Under the pieces are notes generated by a model. That model was not told the origin of the DNA. It saw only the letters and a list, made by a program, of their open reading frames with translations, and did not search any database. A stretch of 64,000 nucleotides of DNA from Curvibacter sp. (GTDB lineage: Bacteria; Pseudomonadota; Gammaproteobacteria; Burkholderiales; Burkholderiaceae_C), in the NCBI GenBank assembly GCA_020621965.1, contig JAHRYV010000002.1, positions 79,758 through 143,757 of the forward strand, given 5' to 3'. This document shows positions 17,069 to 26,500 of the stretch, piece by piece. The translations under genes were made by a program, and so were the position numbers. How positions within the stretch are numbered: the stretch's first letter is position 1; each line of letters begins with the position of its first letter.

Positions 17069-20000
17069 TGGGGCGTGGCGGCGCCGGGCGTGACGTTGCC
17101 GGCGGCGGCCGTCGGTGCCGGTGTGGCGGCCGGCGCCGGCGCTTCGGCCGGGGCGGGGGCGGGGCCGGGGGGCGGTGCCGGTGCAGCCGGCTCGGCGCCG
17201 GGTGCTGTTGCGGCGGCGGGCTCGGAGGCCGGGGTCTGGGCGGCGGGTTGCTGCGCAGCGGCGCCGCCCGGGGCGGGTGCGGTGGCAGCCACGGGGACCG
17301 CCACGACCGGCGGCATGGGGTCGGTCAGCTCGGCGTAGGCCACCGCGCGGTTGAAGGTGGCGACGTAACCGCTGCTCTCTTCGTACTTGGCGTAGCGCGC
17401 GGGCACCAGCTTGGCAAGTTTGGTGTAGCTCTTCTCGACCCAGGCGTTGAAGACCCCCAGCGTGACCAGGTCGGTGTTCTTCTGGTGGATCTCGATGGCC
17501 TTTTCCTCGAAGGGGTAGGCCTGATCCTCCAGCGCCAGTTCGTACTGCTCCTTCTCGTCGCCGACCAGATCGTCCGGCCGCTCGGACTCCACCAGGGAGC
17601 GGTTGAAGTCGTAGTACATCTCGGCCAGGTAGTAGGTCGCCGCGGCCGTGGTGTCGCCGATCTCGTAGCGCAGGATGTTCTCGAAGCCGTCCTTGACCTG
17701 CCGCAGCGCGGTCTTCTTCTTCGCCAGGTTCTGATCGAAGGGCTTGACCAGCTTGATGCGGGTGAACTGCTCGAAGGTCGGCTCCGTCAGGGCCAGCAGG
17801 GACGAGGCCGCCAGGTAGCGGGTGCGGTCGGTACGCCCGTCGCCGCCCTTGGCGTCGGCGCTGACGATCTGCCGGAGTTCCTCCTGGTAGGCGGCGTCTT
17901 CGTTGCGCGCCTTCAGCAGGCCGGCGATCTTGAAGCGGTTCTCGATGGCGATGTCCAGCGGCTTGGGGAAGTAACCCAGATAACGCCGGTACACGGCCAG
18001 CGCCTTGTCGGTTTCCTTGGCCTGGACGTACAGATCGCCGGCGAGCTGCAGCGCGGCGCTGCGGACCTCGACGTCCTTGGACTCGGTCTCGATGCGCTCG
18101 TACTCGGCCGCGGCCAGGGCCAGCTTGCCAGCTTCGCGGTAGACGAAGGCCATCTTCTTGGTGACCTCCGGCTGCAGGGTGTGGCGCGGGAAACTGTCGC
18201 GGAAGGCGCTCAGCACCTCGGCTGCGCGGTCCCAGTCCTTGAGCTGGATCAGGGCCACGGCGCCGTCGTATTCGGCCGTGGGACGGATGGTCGAGGTCGG
18301 CGCCGCCTGGGCCACGCGCAGGAAGTGCCCGGCCGCCGTCTTGAAGTCGGACTTCTTGTTGGCGTCCTCGCCCTGTTTGTAGATCGAGGCCGCCAGGGCT
18401 TCCACCAGGTCCTTGCGCGACTTGTCGCTCTCCGCCGTCAGCGGCAGCACCTGCTGGTAGCCTTCCTCGGCGTCCTTGTAGTTGGCCAGCTCGAAGGAGG
18501 AGTGCGCCAGGATCAGCCAGGCGGTGCGGCGGATCGGCTGCTCGGCGTTGGGGAAGAGGGCGATCAGACGGCGGCTGCTGGTGACGGCCTGGCCGTAGTT
18601 CTTCATCGCATACAGGTCGTCGAGCGCCGCGCTCATCACCAGCGGCGCCTTGTCATGGCGCGGGAAGGTCTCGGCGAACTTCAGCGAGCTGCGGATGATG
18701 TCCTGCTTGACCTTGTCGTGGTCCGCCGCGCCGGGGCTGGCCAGGTGCAGGCGATGGGCGTAGACGGCGGCGTAGCCGGCCTCGGCGGATTTCTCGTGCG
18801 CCGGATAGTCGTAGGCGGTGCGCTCGAATTCCACGGCCGCCTGGTCCAGTGTCTTGTTCTCCAGCAGCAGTTCGGCCATCTGGAAATGGATGAGCGGGGA
18901 CTCGCTCTCCTTGGGGAAGGAAGCCAGGAACTCGCGGTACCAGCGCATGGCCTCGTCGAAGTTGGCCGGCTTGTCCTTCTCGAACTTCTTCTCCTGATAC
19001 AGGGCGTGGTAGTGGTTGGCCAGCTCCTTGAGGCTGCCCTTGACATAACCGACCACCTCCGGGAAGGCCTTGACGTCGAAGTGGTTCCAGTACGCAGACT
19101 TGAGGCCGTAGTTGACGACGAATTCCTTGTTGGCGTCGATCACCAGCTTGGGGAAACCGCCCTTCTTGTAGATGTCGATCACCCGCGTGTCGTAGTGCGG
19201 CGCGACCTTGTGGTACGGGTTCTGCTTGACGAAGGACTTGTAGGCGACGGCAGCGTCGCTGTAGCGGCGCTTTTCCAGGTAGTACTCGCCCAGGTTGCCG
19301 TAGACGCTGGCCTCGTAGCTGCGCTTGCCGTACTTGTTGAAGTAGGCCACCACGGCTTCGGAGCCGCCCAGGTTGGAGAACGCCAGGCTGATGACCTGGT
19401 AGGTGTCCTCGACGCGCTTGTGCTCCAGCGGGTCCTTGGGGTTATCGAAGTCGTAGCCGGTCTTGATCTTGTGGTCGAGCAGGGCGACGAAACGGTGCAA
19501 CGAGTCCTCGTACAGCTCCTGCTTGTAGAAAGTCCAGCCCAGCTTGTACAGCGAGAGCTCGTAGAAGGAGGAGCCCGGCCCCATGTCCACCACGGACTTG
19601 TAGGCGTCCTCGGCGTCGAGGAACTTCTTGCGCGTGAAGTTGTATTCGCCGACGCGGAACTGGATTTCGTCGAAGTAGCGCGACTTCGGGTAGTCGCGCG
19701 GAATCTGCTTCATCACCGTCATGGCCTCGTCGACCAGGCCCAGTTCCTCATAGGCGCGCGCCAGCTGGTAGAGCACCTGGTCGTTGCGCTCGTAGTTCGG
19801 ATACTTGGCCAGCAGCTTCTTGTACAGCTGCACTGCCTCGCCGGCGCCGCCCTGCAGCTCGGCGTTGCTGCCGTCCGGCGCCACCAGGGCGGGCGCGGCG
19901 GCGGTGGGCACCGGCGTGGTCTTGCTGGCGCGGGCCTCGAAGTCCTGGCTCGACTCGCGTGCCGGCGTGGTGCCCTTGCCTTTGCCCTTGGCCTTCTTGT

Positions 20001-20439
20001 CAGCCTTGGCGCCCTTGGCGTCGCGTTCCTTCTTGCTCGCGGCTGCGACGATGACGGGGGCCGCCTTCACCGGCGGGGGCAGGGCGGTCGACGCCGCCGG
20101 CACGGCCGGCGCGCCGGGCGCGGCGGCCTCGACGGCGCGCGGCTCGCTGGCGGCCAGCCGCTTCTCGTTGCGGGTGGCGCCCTCGACGGTGCCGTACTCC
20201 TTCTGGATCTTCAGGTCGGCCAGGCGGCGCAGGGCCTCCGGCGTCATGGCGGTCTCGGGGGTCTGCTCCAGGAACTTCTGGTAGCTCTGCATGGCCTTGT
20301 CGCTGCCGGCGTCGATCTTCACGTCGGTGAGGTCGATCTTCACGTCCCGCAGCTGGCCGATGGAGTTCTTGCTGGTATCGGTGGTGCAGGATGCGAGGGT
20401 GACCAGGCAGGGCAGCAGGAGCAGGCGAAAGGGCCTCAT
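17065..20439 (-). CDS. Large TPR lipoprotein (1124 residues) of the Glt-like operon
   Basis: A signal peptide with lipobox LASC (Cys about residue 18) is followed by a 100-residue Ala/Pro/Lys-rich linker (about 95-180), then some 850 residues of degenerate TPR-like helices with many aromatics (FDEIQFRVGEYNFTRKKFLD; YGNLGEYYLEKRRYSDAAVA; FQMAELLLENKTLDQAAVEF). It ends in an Ala/Pro-rich tail of about 80 residues. The protein should be periplasmic and anchored to a membrane, acting as a large scaffold. It overlaps the genes on both sides by 4 bp (ATGA), so it belongs to one translationally coupled run. AgmK/GltI-like scaffolds of Myxococcus are the nearest concept; direct homology is not shown. 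Confidence 0.82.
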   Translation of the reverse strand: MRPFRLLLLPCLVTLASCTTDTSKNSIGQLRDVKIDLTDVKIDAGSDKAMQSYQKFLEQTPETAMTPEALRRLADLKIQKEYGTVEGATRNEKRLAASEPRAVEAAAPGAPAVPAASTALPPPVKAAPVIVAAASKKERDAKGAKADKKAKGKGKGTTPARESSQDFEARASKTTPVPTAAAPALVAPDGSNAELQGGAGEAVQLYKKLLAKYPNYERNDQVLYQLARAYEELGLVDEAMTVMKQIPRDYPKSRYFDEIQFRVGEYNFTRKKFLDAEDAYKSVVDMGPGSSFYELSLYKLGWTFYKQELYEDSLHRFVALLDHKIKTGYDFDNPKDPLEHKRVEDTYQVISLAFSNLGGSEAVVAYFNKYGKRSYEASVYGNLGEYYLEKRRYSDAAVAYKSFVKQNPYHKVAPHYDTRVIDIYKKGGFPKLVIDANKEFVVNYGLKSAYWNHFDVKAFPEVVGYVKGSLKELANHYHALYQEKKFEKDKPANFDEAMRWYREFLASFPKESESPLIHFQMAELLLENKTLDQAAVEFERTAYDYPAHEKSAEAGYAAVYAHRLHLASPGAADHDKVKQDIIRSSLKFAETFPRHDKAPLVMSAALDDLYAMKNYGQAVTSSRRLIALFPNAEQPIRRTAWLILAHSSFELANYKDAEEGYQQVLPLTAESDKSRKDLVEALAASIYKQGEDANKKSDFKTAAGHFLRVAQAAPTSTIRPTAEYDGAVALIQLKDWDRAAEVLSAFRDSFPRHTLQPEVTKKMAFVYREAGKLALAAAEYERIETESKDVEVRSAALQLAGDLYVQAKETDKALAVYRRYLGYFPKPLDIAIENRFKIAGLLKARNEDAAYQEELRQIVSADAKGGDGRTDRTRYLAASSLLALTEPTFEQFTRIKLVKPFDQNLAKKKTALRQVKDGFENILRYEIGDTTAAATYYLAEMYYDFNRSLVESERPDDLVGDEKEQYELALEDQAYPFEEKAIEIHQKNTDLVTLGVFNAWVEKSYTKLAKLVPARYAKYEESSGYVATFNRAVAYAELTDPMPPVVAVPVAATAPAPGGAAAQQPAAQTPASEPAAATAPGAEPAAPAPPPGPAPAPAEAPAPAATPAPTAAAGNVTPGAATPQ

Positions 20440-22319
20440 TTCGACCCGCTTTCCTGTTGTTTGCTGGCGCGGTCGTAGTTCTCGGCCAGGGCGAAGCGGG
20501 CCTGGACCTGGTAGTCCTCCAGCCGGCGGCGGCGCTGTTCGAGCTCGTCCGCGGCCATGACGTTGAGCATATTGCCCTGGCGGGCCATCAGCGTGTCCAC
20601 CTTCTCGCGCGCGTCGCGCACGCGGATGCGCAGCTGGCGCAGCTGCACGTCGTAGCCCTTGTAGCTTTGGGTGGCGGCCTGGCGCGTGCGGATGTACGAG
20701 CGGTAGATCTTGTTGAGCCGGTCCACGTCCGCATCGAGCTGGTGCAGATGCTTGTAGGCCAGGGTCAGGCGCTGGTTGTAGGTGGTATGCAGAGCCCAGG
20801 TCTGCAGGCCCTGCAGGCGCTGCAGGCGCCGGCGCGCCTCGATGCCACTCTCGCTGCTGTCGTCCTTGTAGCGTTCGGCCAGCAGGTTCAGCTGTTCGCG
20901 CTGCACCCGCTCCTCGGCGGTCTCCAGGAATTCCGGCCGGGGCGACACCAGCAGCTTCTGCAGCCGCTCGTTGAGCGTCTGGCGCTGCTCGATGCGCAGG
21001 CGCATCTGGGAATCCAGCACGTTGAACTGCTTGTCGCTGGCGGGCAGGATGCCCTCGTAGTACTGGCGCCGGATCTGGATGACCTCCTCATAGGCGTCCA
21101 GATGCTCGGCCCAGGCGGTCAGCCGCTTGCGCAGGTCTTCGAGGTCGAAGTAGTTCTGCAGCGACTCCTGGAAATCGTTGGAAGCCATCAGGTCCACGAG
21201 ATAGTGGGTCTCGGGGGTTTCGGGCAGCTCGCGCAGCTTGATCACCCAGTTGCGGTCCTGCTTCAATTCGTTGCGCACCAGGGCCTTGAGGAACTTGCCC
21301 TCGCGGATGCTCTTGAGGGAGGCGTCGAGCTTGGCCAGCTCGGTCGCGAAGCTTTCGAGGGCGGCGCCGTAGAGCTGGGCCGCGCGGCCGTACAGCTTGA
21401 GCTTGCTGTAGGCGTGAGGCACGCCCATCCAGCCCTCCTGCACGGCCTTGTCCGTCACATTGCGCTTGATCAGCAGGGTCCAGGGCACGAGGGCGCGATC
21501 GAATTTGCCTTCCGAGGCGTCGGCCCAGCCCGAGCCGAGCAGCGCCTTGTTGGAGTAGGGGCCGCTCAGACGCACCCGGTCCAGGTGCTGCTTGGCCTGG
21601 TCCGCCTGGCCCTTGGCAATGAGGCGGTTGCCCAGCAGCAGATTGGACTTGTCGCGGATGGCCAGCGCGCTTTCGTCGTCGGCCTTGAGCTGGCCGGCCT
21701 GCTCCAGTGTCGTGAGGCCTTGCACCTCCTGGCCGCTCTGAATCAGGGCCATGGCCAGGTTGTAGCGGGCGAAACCCTCGTAGCCCTTTTCGCCCTGCAG
21801 CTTCTGCAGCAGCGCGATGGCCTCGGGAAACTTGCCGGTATGGATGTAGATCTGGGCGCGCAGGAAGGATTCCTCGTTGCGGATCTTCTCCGGGATGCGG
21901 CCCTTGATGGTCTCGACGGTCTGCAGCGCGTTGCGCGCGTCGCCCTTTTGCATGTAGATGCGGGCCAGGCGCCAGGCGGCCTCGTTGCGGATCGCTTCGT
22001 CCACATTGCCTTCGAGCACCGCCTTGATGGCGCGGCCGGCGCGCTGGTGCATGCGGTAGGACAGCTCGAAGTCGCCGACCGAGAAGTTGGCCTGGTTGAC
22101 CTGGTAGTGCAGGGGGTCGCGCCCGGGGTCGTCCAGGCGGTAGAACTGCCCGAGCTCGGCGTCCAGGCGGGCGATGGCATCGAAGTGGCTGTCCTGGGCG
22201 GCGTAGAAGTAGGCCTCGCCCAGGTAGAGATCCTTGGGCGGCGCCTTGCCGCCGGGCCCGGCGGCAAGTGCCAGCGGGCTGATGCACAGCCCCAGCGCGC
22301 AAAGATGGCGTCGCAACAC
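20436..22319 (-). CDS. Exported TPR/coiled-coil protein (627 residues) of the Glt-like operon
   Basis: A signal peptide (MLRRHLCALGLCISPLALAA) is followed by about eight TPR-like helical pairs in residues 30-300 (LYLGEAYFYAAQDSHFDAIA; WRLARIYMQKGDARNALQTV; ARYNLAMALIQSGQEVQGLT). Residues about 380-620 are long charged helices likely to form coiled coil (LRIEQRQTLNERLQKLL; LRIRVRDAREKVDTLM). It is predicted to be periplasmic. It begins 7 bp after the preceding gene and overlaps the next by 4 bp. No enzymatic motif is seen. A role as a scaffold that holds the ExbB/ExbD-driven complex across the periplasm is inferred from position. Confidence 0.8.
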   Translation of the reverse strand: MLRRHLCALGLCISPLALAAGPGGKAPPKDLYLGEAYFYAAQDSHFDAIARLDAELGQFYRLDDPGRDPLHYQVNQANFSVGDFELSYRMHQRAGRAIKAVLEGNVDEAIRNEAAWRLARIYMQKGDARNALQTVETIKGRIPEKIRNEESFLRAQIYIHTGKFPEAIALLQKLQGEKGYEGFARYNLAMALIQSGQEVQGLTTLEQAGQLKADDESALAIRDKSNLLLGNRLIAKGQADQAKQHLDRVRLSGPYSNKALLGSGWADASEGKFDRALVPWTLLIKRNVTDKAVQEGWMGVPHAYSKLKLYGRAAQLYGAALESFATELAKLDASLKSIREGKFLKALVRNELKQDRNWVIKLRELPETPETHYLVDLMASNDFQESLQNYFDLEDLRKRLTAWAEHLDAYEEVIQIRRQYYEGILPASDKQFNVLDSQMRLRIEQRQTLNERLQKLLVSPRPEFLETAEERVQREQLNLLAERYKDDSSESGIEARRRLQRLQGLQTWALHTTYNQRLTLAYKHLHQLDADVDRLNKIYRSYIRTRQAATQSYKGYDVQLRQLRIRVRDAREKVDTLMARQGNMLNVMAADELEQRRRRLEDYQVQARFALAENYDRASKQQESGSK

Positions 22320-22326
22320 GGTCAGC

Positions 22327-22845
22327 CTACTCTTTGAACTGGATCGCGCCGTCGGCGCCGCCGACGACGATCTCGACGAGTTTGGGCTCGACCAGTTTCT
22401 TGAATTTGTAGGTCGCGACGGGTTTGAATTCGGTGTTGCTGCCGGTCTTGCCGATCAGGGTGACTTCGACCGAGTGTTCCCCGGTGCGGATGTTGCCGGT
22501 GTGGATGCGCTGGATGCCGCCGCTGCGCAGCGCCTCGATTTCCTTGAAGGTGTAGATGTGGTGGGCGGCGTCGTTGCCGTCGACCTTGATCGTCACGGAA
22601 TCGATCTGCACCTTGGAGCCGGGGGCCAGGCTGACGAAAAACGAGACCTGGGTGTTGGACGGGTAGAGCAGCTTCTCCTCCAGCTGCAGCAGTTCGGAGG
22701 AAATGGCCAGCACGTCCTTCTTGATGTCCTGCACCTGTTCATCCAGGCCCTTGATCTGCTCTTTCGAGGTCGGCTGCGCCATCACCCCGCTCAAGGATGC
22801 GCCGAGCAGGGTGATCGCTATGAGGAGCTTCTGAAGACGGTTCAT
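22327..22845 (-). CDS. Periplasmic beta-rich protein, first gene of the Glt-like operon
   Basis: A 172-residue protein with a signal peptide (MNRLQKLLIAITLLGASLSG, then VMAQ), a predicted coiled coil at about 28-60 (IKGLDEQVQDIKKDVLAISS), then a beta-sandwich-like domain (VSFFVSLAPGSKVQIDSVTI; GNIRTGEHSVEVTLIGKTG). I recall similar proteins at the head of Glt-like clusters in gammaproteobacteria (with LYPSNTQVxxFVSL-like and GEHxL segments), but no accepted name. Its ATG has no strong Shine-Dalgarno. The 0.7 kb region upstream is shared with the divergent giant repeat gene. Confidence 0.75.
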   Translation of the reverse strand: MNRLQKLLIAITLLGASLSGVMAQPTSKEQIKGLDEQVQDIKKDVLAISSELLQLEEKLLYPSNTQVSFFVSLAPGSKVQIDSVTIKVDGNDAAHHIYTFKEIEALRSGGIQRIHTGNIRTGEHSVEVTLIGKTGSNTEFKPVATYKFKKLVEPKLVEIVVGGADGAIQFKE

Positions 22846-23572
22846 CGCGTGGTGGAAAAAATAGGGAAGGGATGGCTGGCACCCGGTTCAGCGGGGCCGA
22901 AGGATGCAGCGTTGCCGCTGCATCATGAAAATTCCTGGCGATATCGATCTATTCATTCCTGCATCTGGGTCCGGGCAAGGGCTCGCAAGCGTTGCCGGCG
23001 TGCGGGGCCTGAGGCCCGTATCTCCGGGCATCAAGCATCGTGCCTGGCCGCATCGGATTCGAAGTGACGCACCGCGCACAGCACATCACTTCAGTCTTGA
23101 AAAAATTTTAGTGGCCGCGTCGATACGATTCGGCCCCCATTTGTTACCGACTGTGTGGGTTGTGCGGATTGGTTGTTGCCGGCGACCCGCTGCGCAAGGC
23201 GTCCCGGCTGGGCGTAGCGGCGACATGCGCTTTCGCTGGAGAAATGGTGTTTTTCCCCGCAGCCGCGGGGCACCCTGCCGCGCATCGGCGCACGTCGACC
23301 AGGCAACAAACATTTACTTGTTGCAACCCGGACGTGCAAAACATCGCGTGACCCGTTGATAGACTCGCGCGCTCGTGCTGGGTGGATTGCGTTCGATGCG
23401 AACGGGTCCGCGCGTCATCAATGAACCTAGGAAAGAACTGATCGTGCTTGTGTGTGCCTGTTGGTATGAGCGTATGTGCTGCGGCGGCGCCGGCCTGAAG
23501 TGCCGCGTCGCCTTCGGTTTCCTGCGGTGAAGCGGCGCCTGCTCAGATCGCATGCATAGGAACAAGGGTGTC
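22846..23572. promoter_or_regulatory. Long divergent control region between the Glt-like operon and the giant-protein gene
   Basis: These 727 bp hold no convincing gene: the small frames overlap one another and lack ribosome-binding sites. The region is less GC-rich than its neighbours, with an AT-rich stretch CTTGAAAAAATTTTAG near 23097-23112 and a perfect 7-bp inverted repeat GCAACAA / TTGTTGC at 23303-23324. Because both the motor operon and the surface-protein operon start from here, it is the likely common control point. No riboswitch or known operator could be recognised. Confidence 0.5.
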
Positions 23573-26500
23573 ATGGTGTCTGTCCTGCGGCCGCTTCTGC
23601 GGTGCGTGGTGGCACTGGCCATGGCGCTGGTCGCGGCGACGGCCTGGGCGGCGCCCTGCGACATCAAGACCGGCGCGCCGGCTTTCATCCGCCACGACCT
23701 GACGGCCAATCAGGCCACCAGCGTCAGCTATTGCGAGCTGTGCGGTTACGGTTACGTGACCATCGTCGTCACCAACCCCTACCAGGGTGCGGACATGACC
23801 GGCATCCGGGTGGTGGAGAGCCTGGGGGCTTCGGGTCTGACCTACGCCCCGGCCGCGCCCACGCCCGTGCGCTACAGCATCAACGGCGGTGGCGCGGTGA
23901 ACGGGCCGGCGCCGGCGGTGAGCGGCGCCAACGGCTCGGTGCTGACCTGGGCCGCGGGATCGTTTCCCACGCTCAACGCCGTCGGCGGCAACAACACCTA
24001 CGGCACCCTGGCGATCACCGTGGCCGTCACGCGGGCCACCGGCCTGAGCCTGGAAGGTCTTATCACGGCGCCGCGCCAGATCCAGGCCACGCTGGACTAC
24101 AACACCAACCCGATCTGCACCACCAGCACGCAGAGTACCGGCGCGAACACGCTGCCGCTGCGCGAGCCGATCCCGCAGATGATCAAGCGCGGCCGCAACG
24201 TGGACGCCAACCAGCCCGCGGGCAGTTATGCCGCCACCGTGTTCGGCAATATCAACGACGACGTGATCTGGCGCATCCAGATCAACAACACCGGCATGGC
24301 GGCCCTGCAGGACCTGCGCATCGACGATACGATGGCGCCCGGCGGCATGAACGTCCATTACGCCTGCTCGACCGAAGGCACGGCGACGACGGCGGCCACC
24401 AACCTCAATGCCATCGTCACCGGCTCACCGCCGCCGGCCCCGCCGGCGGGTTGCGTGGCGGCCAGCAACACCGTCGGCGACTTCGTCGTCAACAACCCTT
24501 TCGGCAATCCCGCCGGCGACAGCCCGGACCTGGTCGACGTGCCGGCCAACGGCACGACCTACATCTACCTGGTGGGCAAGATCGCCAGCTCCTGCGCCAC
24601 CAACACCGTCAACACGGCCTCCGACCTGCAGTGGGGTTGCACCCTGCAGGCCCCGGCCGGCGGCATCACCACCACCTCCACCGGCGTGACACCGGGCAAC
24701 GCCACAGCGACGCTCAGCGACCGAGTGGTGGGAACCAACCTGAACGTGACACGACAGCTCAGGGGTGTCAACACCGCACAGCCGGTGGGCAGCCGTGGCC
24801 TGATGACCATCACCATCAACAACAACACCGGCGGCACGATCAAGAACATCCGGCTGCGCGACGTGCTGCCGCCCGAGTACGTGGTGGATTCGACCTTCAC
24901 GCCCACGATCAACGTGACGCCGGCCTATGGCGCCTACCCGGGCATGATCAACACGATCAACTGGGTCAATCCGGCGCCCGGTACCTTCCCGCTGACCTCC
25001 ACCAACCCGGCCGATCCGCTGGCCAACACGGCGCCCGAGTTCACGCTGACCACCGGCGTGAACGGCGCCGGGCCGGCGCACCCCAGCTACCCGGACCAGA
25101 TCAACATGCTGCGCCACGGCGACCGGGTGGTCGTCACCTTCCGCGTGGTGCTGATCAAGTCGTCCAGCTACGACCGGCGGGCCAATCTGGACGTGACACC
25201 CGAGGTCACGGCCGATGGCACCGACCCGCTGAACGCGACCACGCTGAGCAACCAGCTCTACCTGAACTACGAGGACTTCTGCGCTCCGGGCACGGTGCGC
25301 AACGCGCCGAGTTATCCCTATAACGACAATTTCCCCGCCTCGCCCGAGGACCTGGACATCGCCATCAACGGCACGGTGTTCATCCTCACCAACGACCCGC
25401 TGCAGCCGCTGACGCTGCCGGTGGTGGTGAACAACGCCGGCGGCCACGATGCCCGCGATTACCGCGTCTTCGTCACCTTCGGCGCCACCATGCAGGTGCA
25501 GACGGCGCCGGCGGGTTGCACGCCGATCACGCTGTCGGGTTCGCCGCCGCAGCCCGCGCCCTGGAAGGTGTGGACGCTGCCGGCGCCGTTGCCGGCCACG
25601 GCCACCGTCTACCAGTGCGTGCCGGGCGGCGTCTTGCCCAACCCGCTGGGGCCCGGCGCCTCGCGCACGCTGAACTTCACCGTGGTCAAGACCACCGACC
25701 CCGCGCGCCTGGCCATCGACGATCTGAGCTTCCGCGCCGACGTGGTGGGCGAGATCACGCTGAGCAACGGCACGCCGCTGTGGTTCCCGGCGCCGATCGC
25801 CCGCGCCGACGGCCAGACCGACCGCGCCAACAACTACAGCCTGGACGGCGTGCGCGCGCGTGTGGTCGGCTTCAACCTGGCCAAGAGCAGGGTGGGCACC
25901 TGTACCGAGAACAATCCGCCGGCGCTCACGCCCGACAGTCAGGTGCAGATCGGCGAGGAGTGCACCTTCCACGTCGACACCGGGGGCTGGTTCGGTTTCC
26001 AGACGCCGGGTTTCACCTATATCGCGGTGCAGGACATCGTCATCACCGACGAGATGCCCAACGGCCAGGGTTATGTCTCGTCCACCAACCCCGCGCTGAG
26101 CAGCACCGTGCAGGTCAAGCCCTACTCGCTGATGGCGCGCACCAGCCCGCCGCTCAACCCGCTGGACCAGGGCTGGATCGACTGGGTCACCAACCCGGTG
26201 ACGCTGGCCGGCGGTGTGCTGTCCAACCGCATCACGCAGAAGGACGAGTGGTTCCGGGTCGACGTGACAAGCCGCTTCCTGAACTCGGCGCTCAACGCCA
26301 GCGCCGCTCCCAACCTGCACGCGGCCCCCAGCAGCAACGTGCTGAATTCGACCTTCAAGGCCGTCTTCAACAACGCCAGCACCGGCCTGGAGGAAATCTT
26401 CGACCTGGGGCCGACCACCATCGGCTACCCGCAGGCGGTCGCGCGCACCGTCACCCAGACCGTGACCGAGCCCAGCGTCACGGTGGTCAAGATGGTCTGC

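Noticed and set aside
17011..20478. A 1155-codon plus-strand frame opposite the large TPR gene
   Set aside because: Same kind of antisense shadow; the minus-strand frame has a lipobox, TPR pattern and ATGA overlaps with both neighbours.
22904..23359. Small frames in the long divergent control region
   Set aside because: They overlap each other on both strands, have no ribosome-binding sites and show no recognisable domain.
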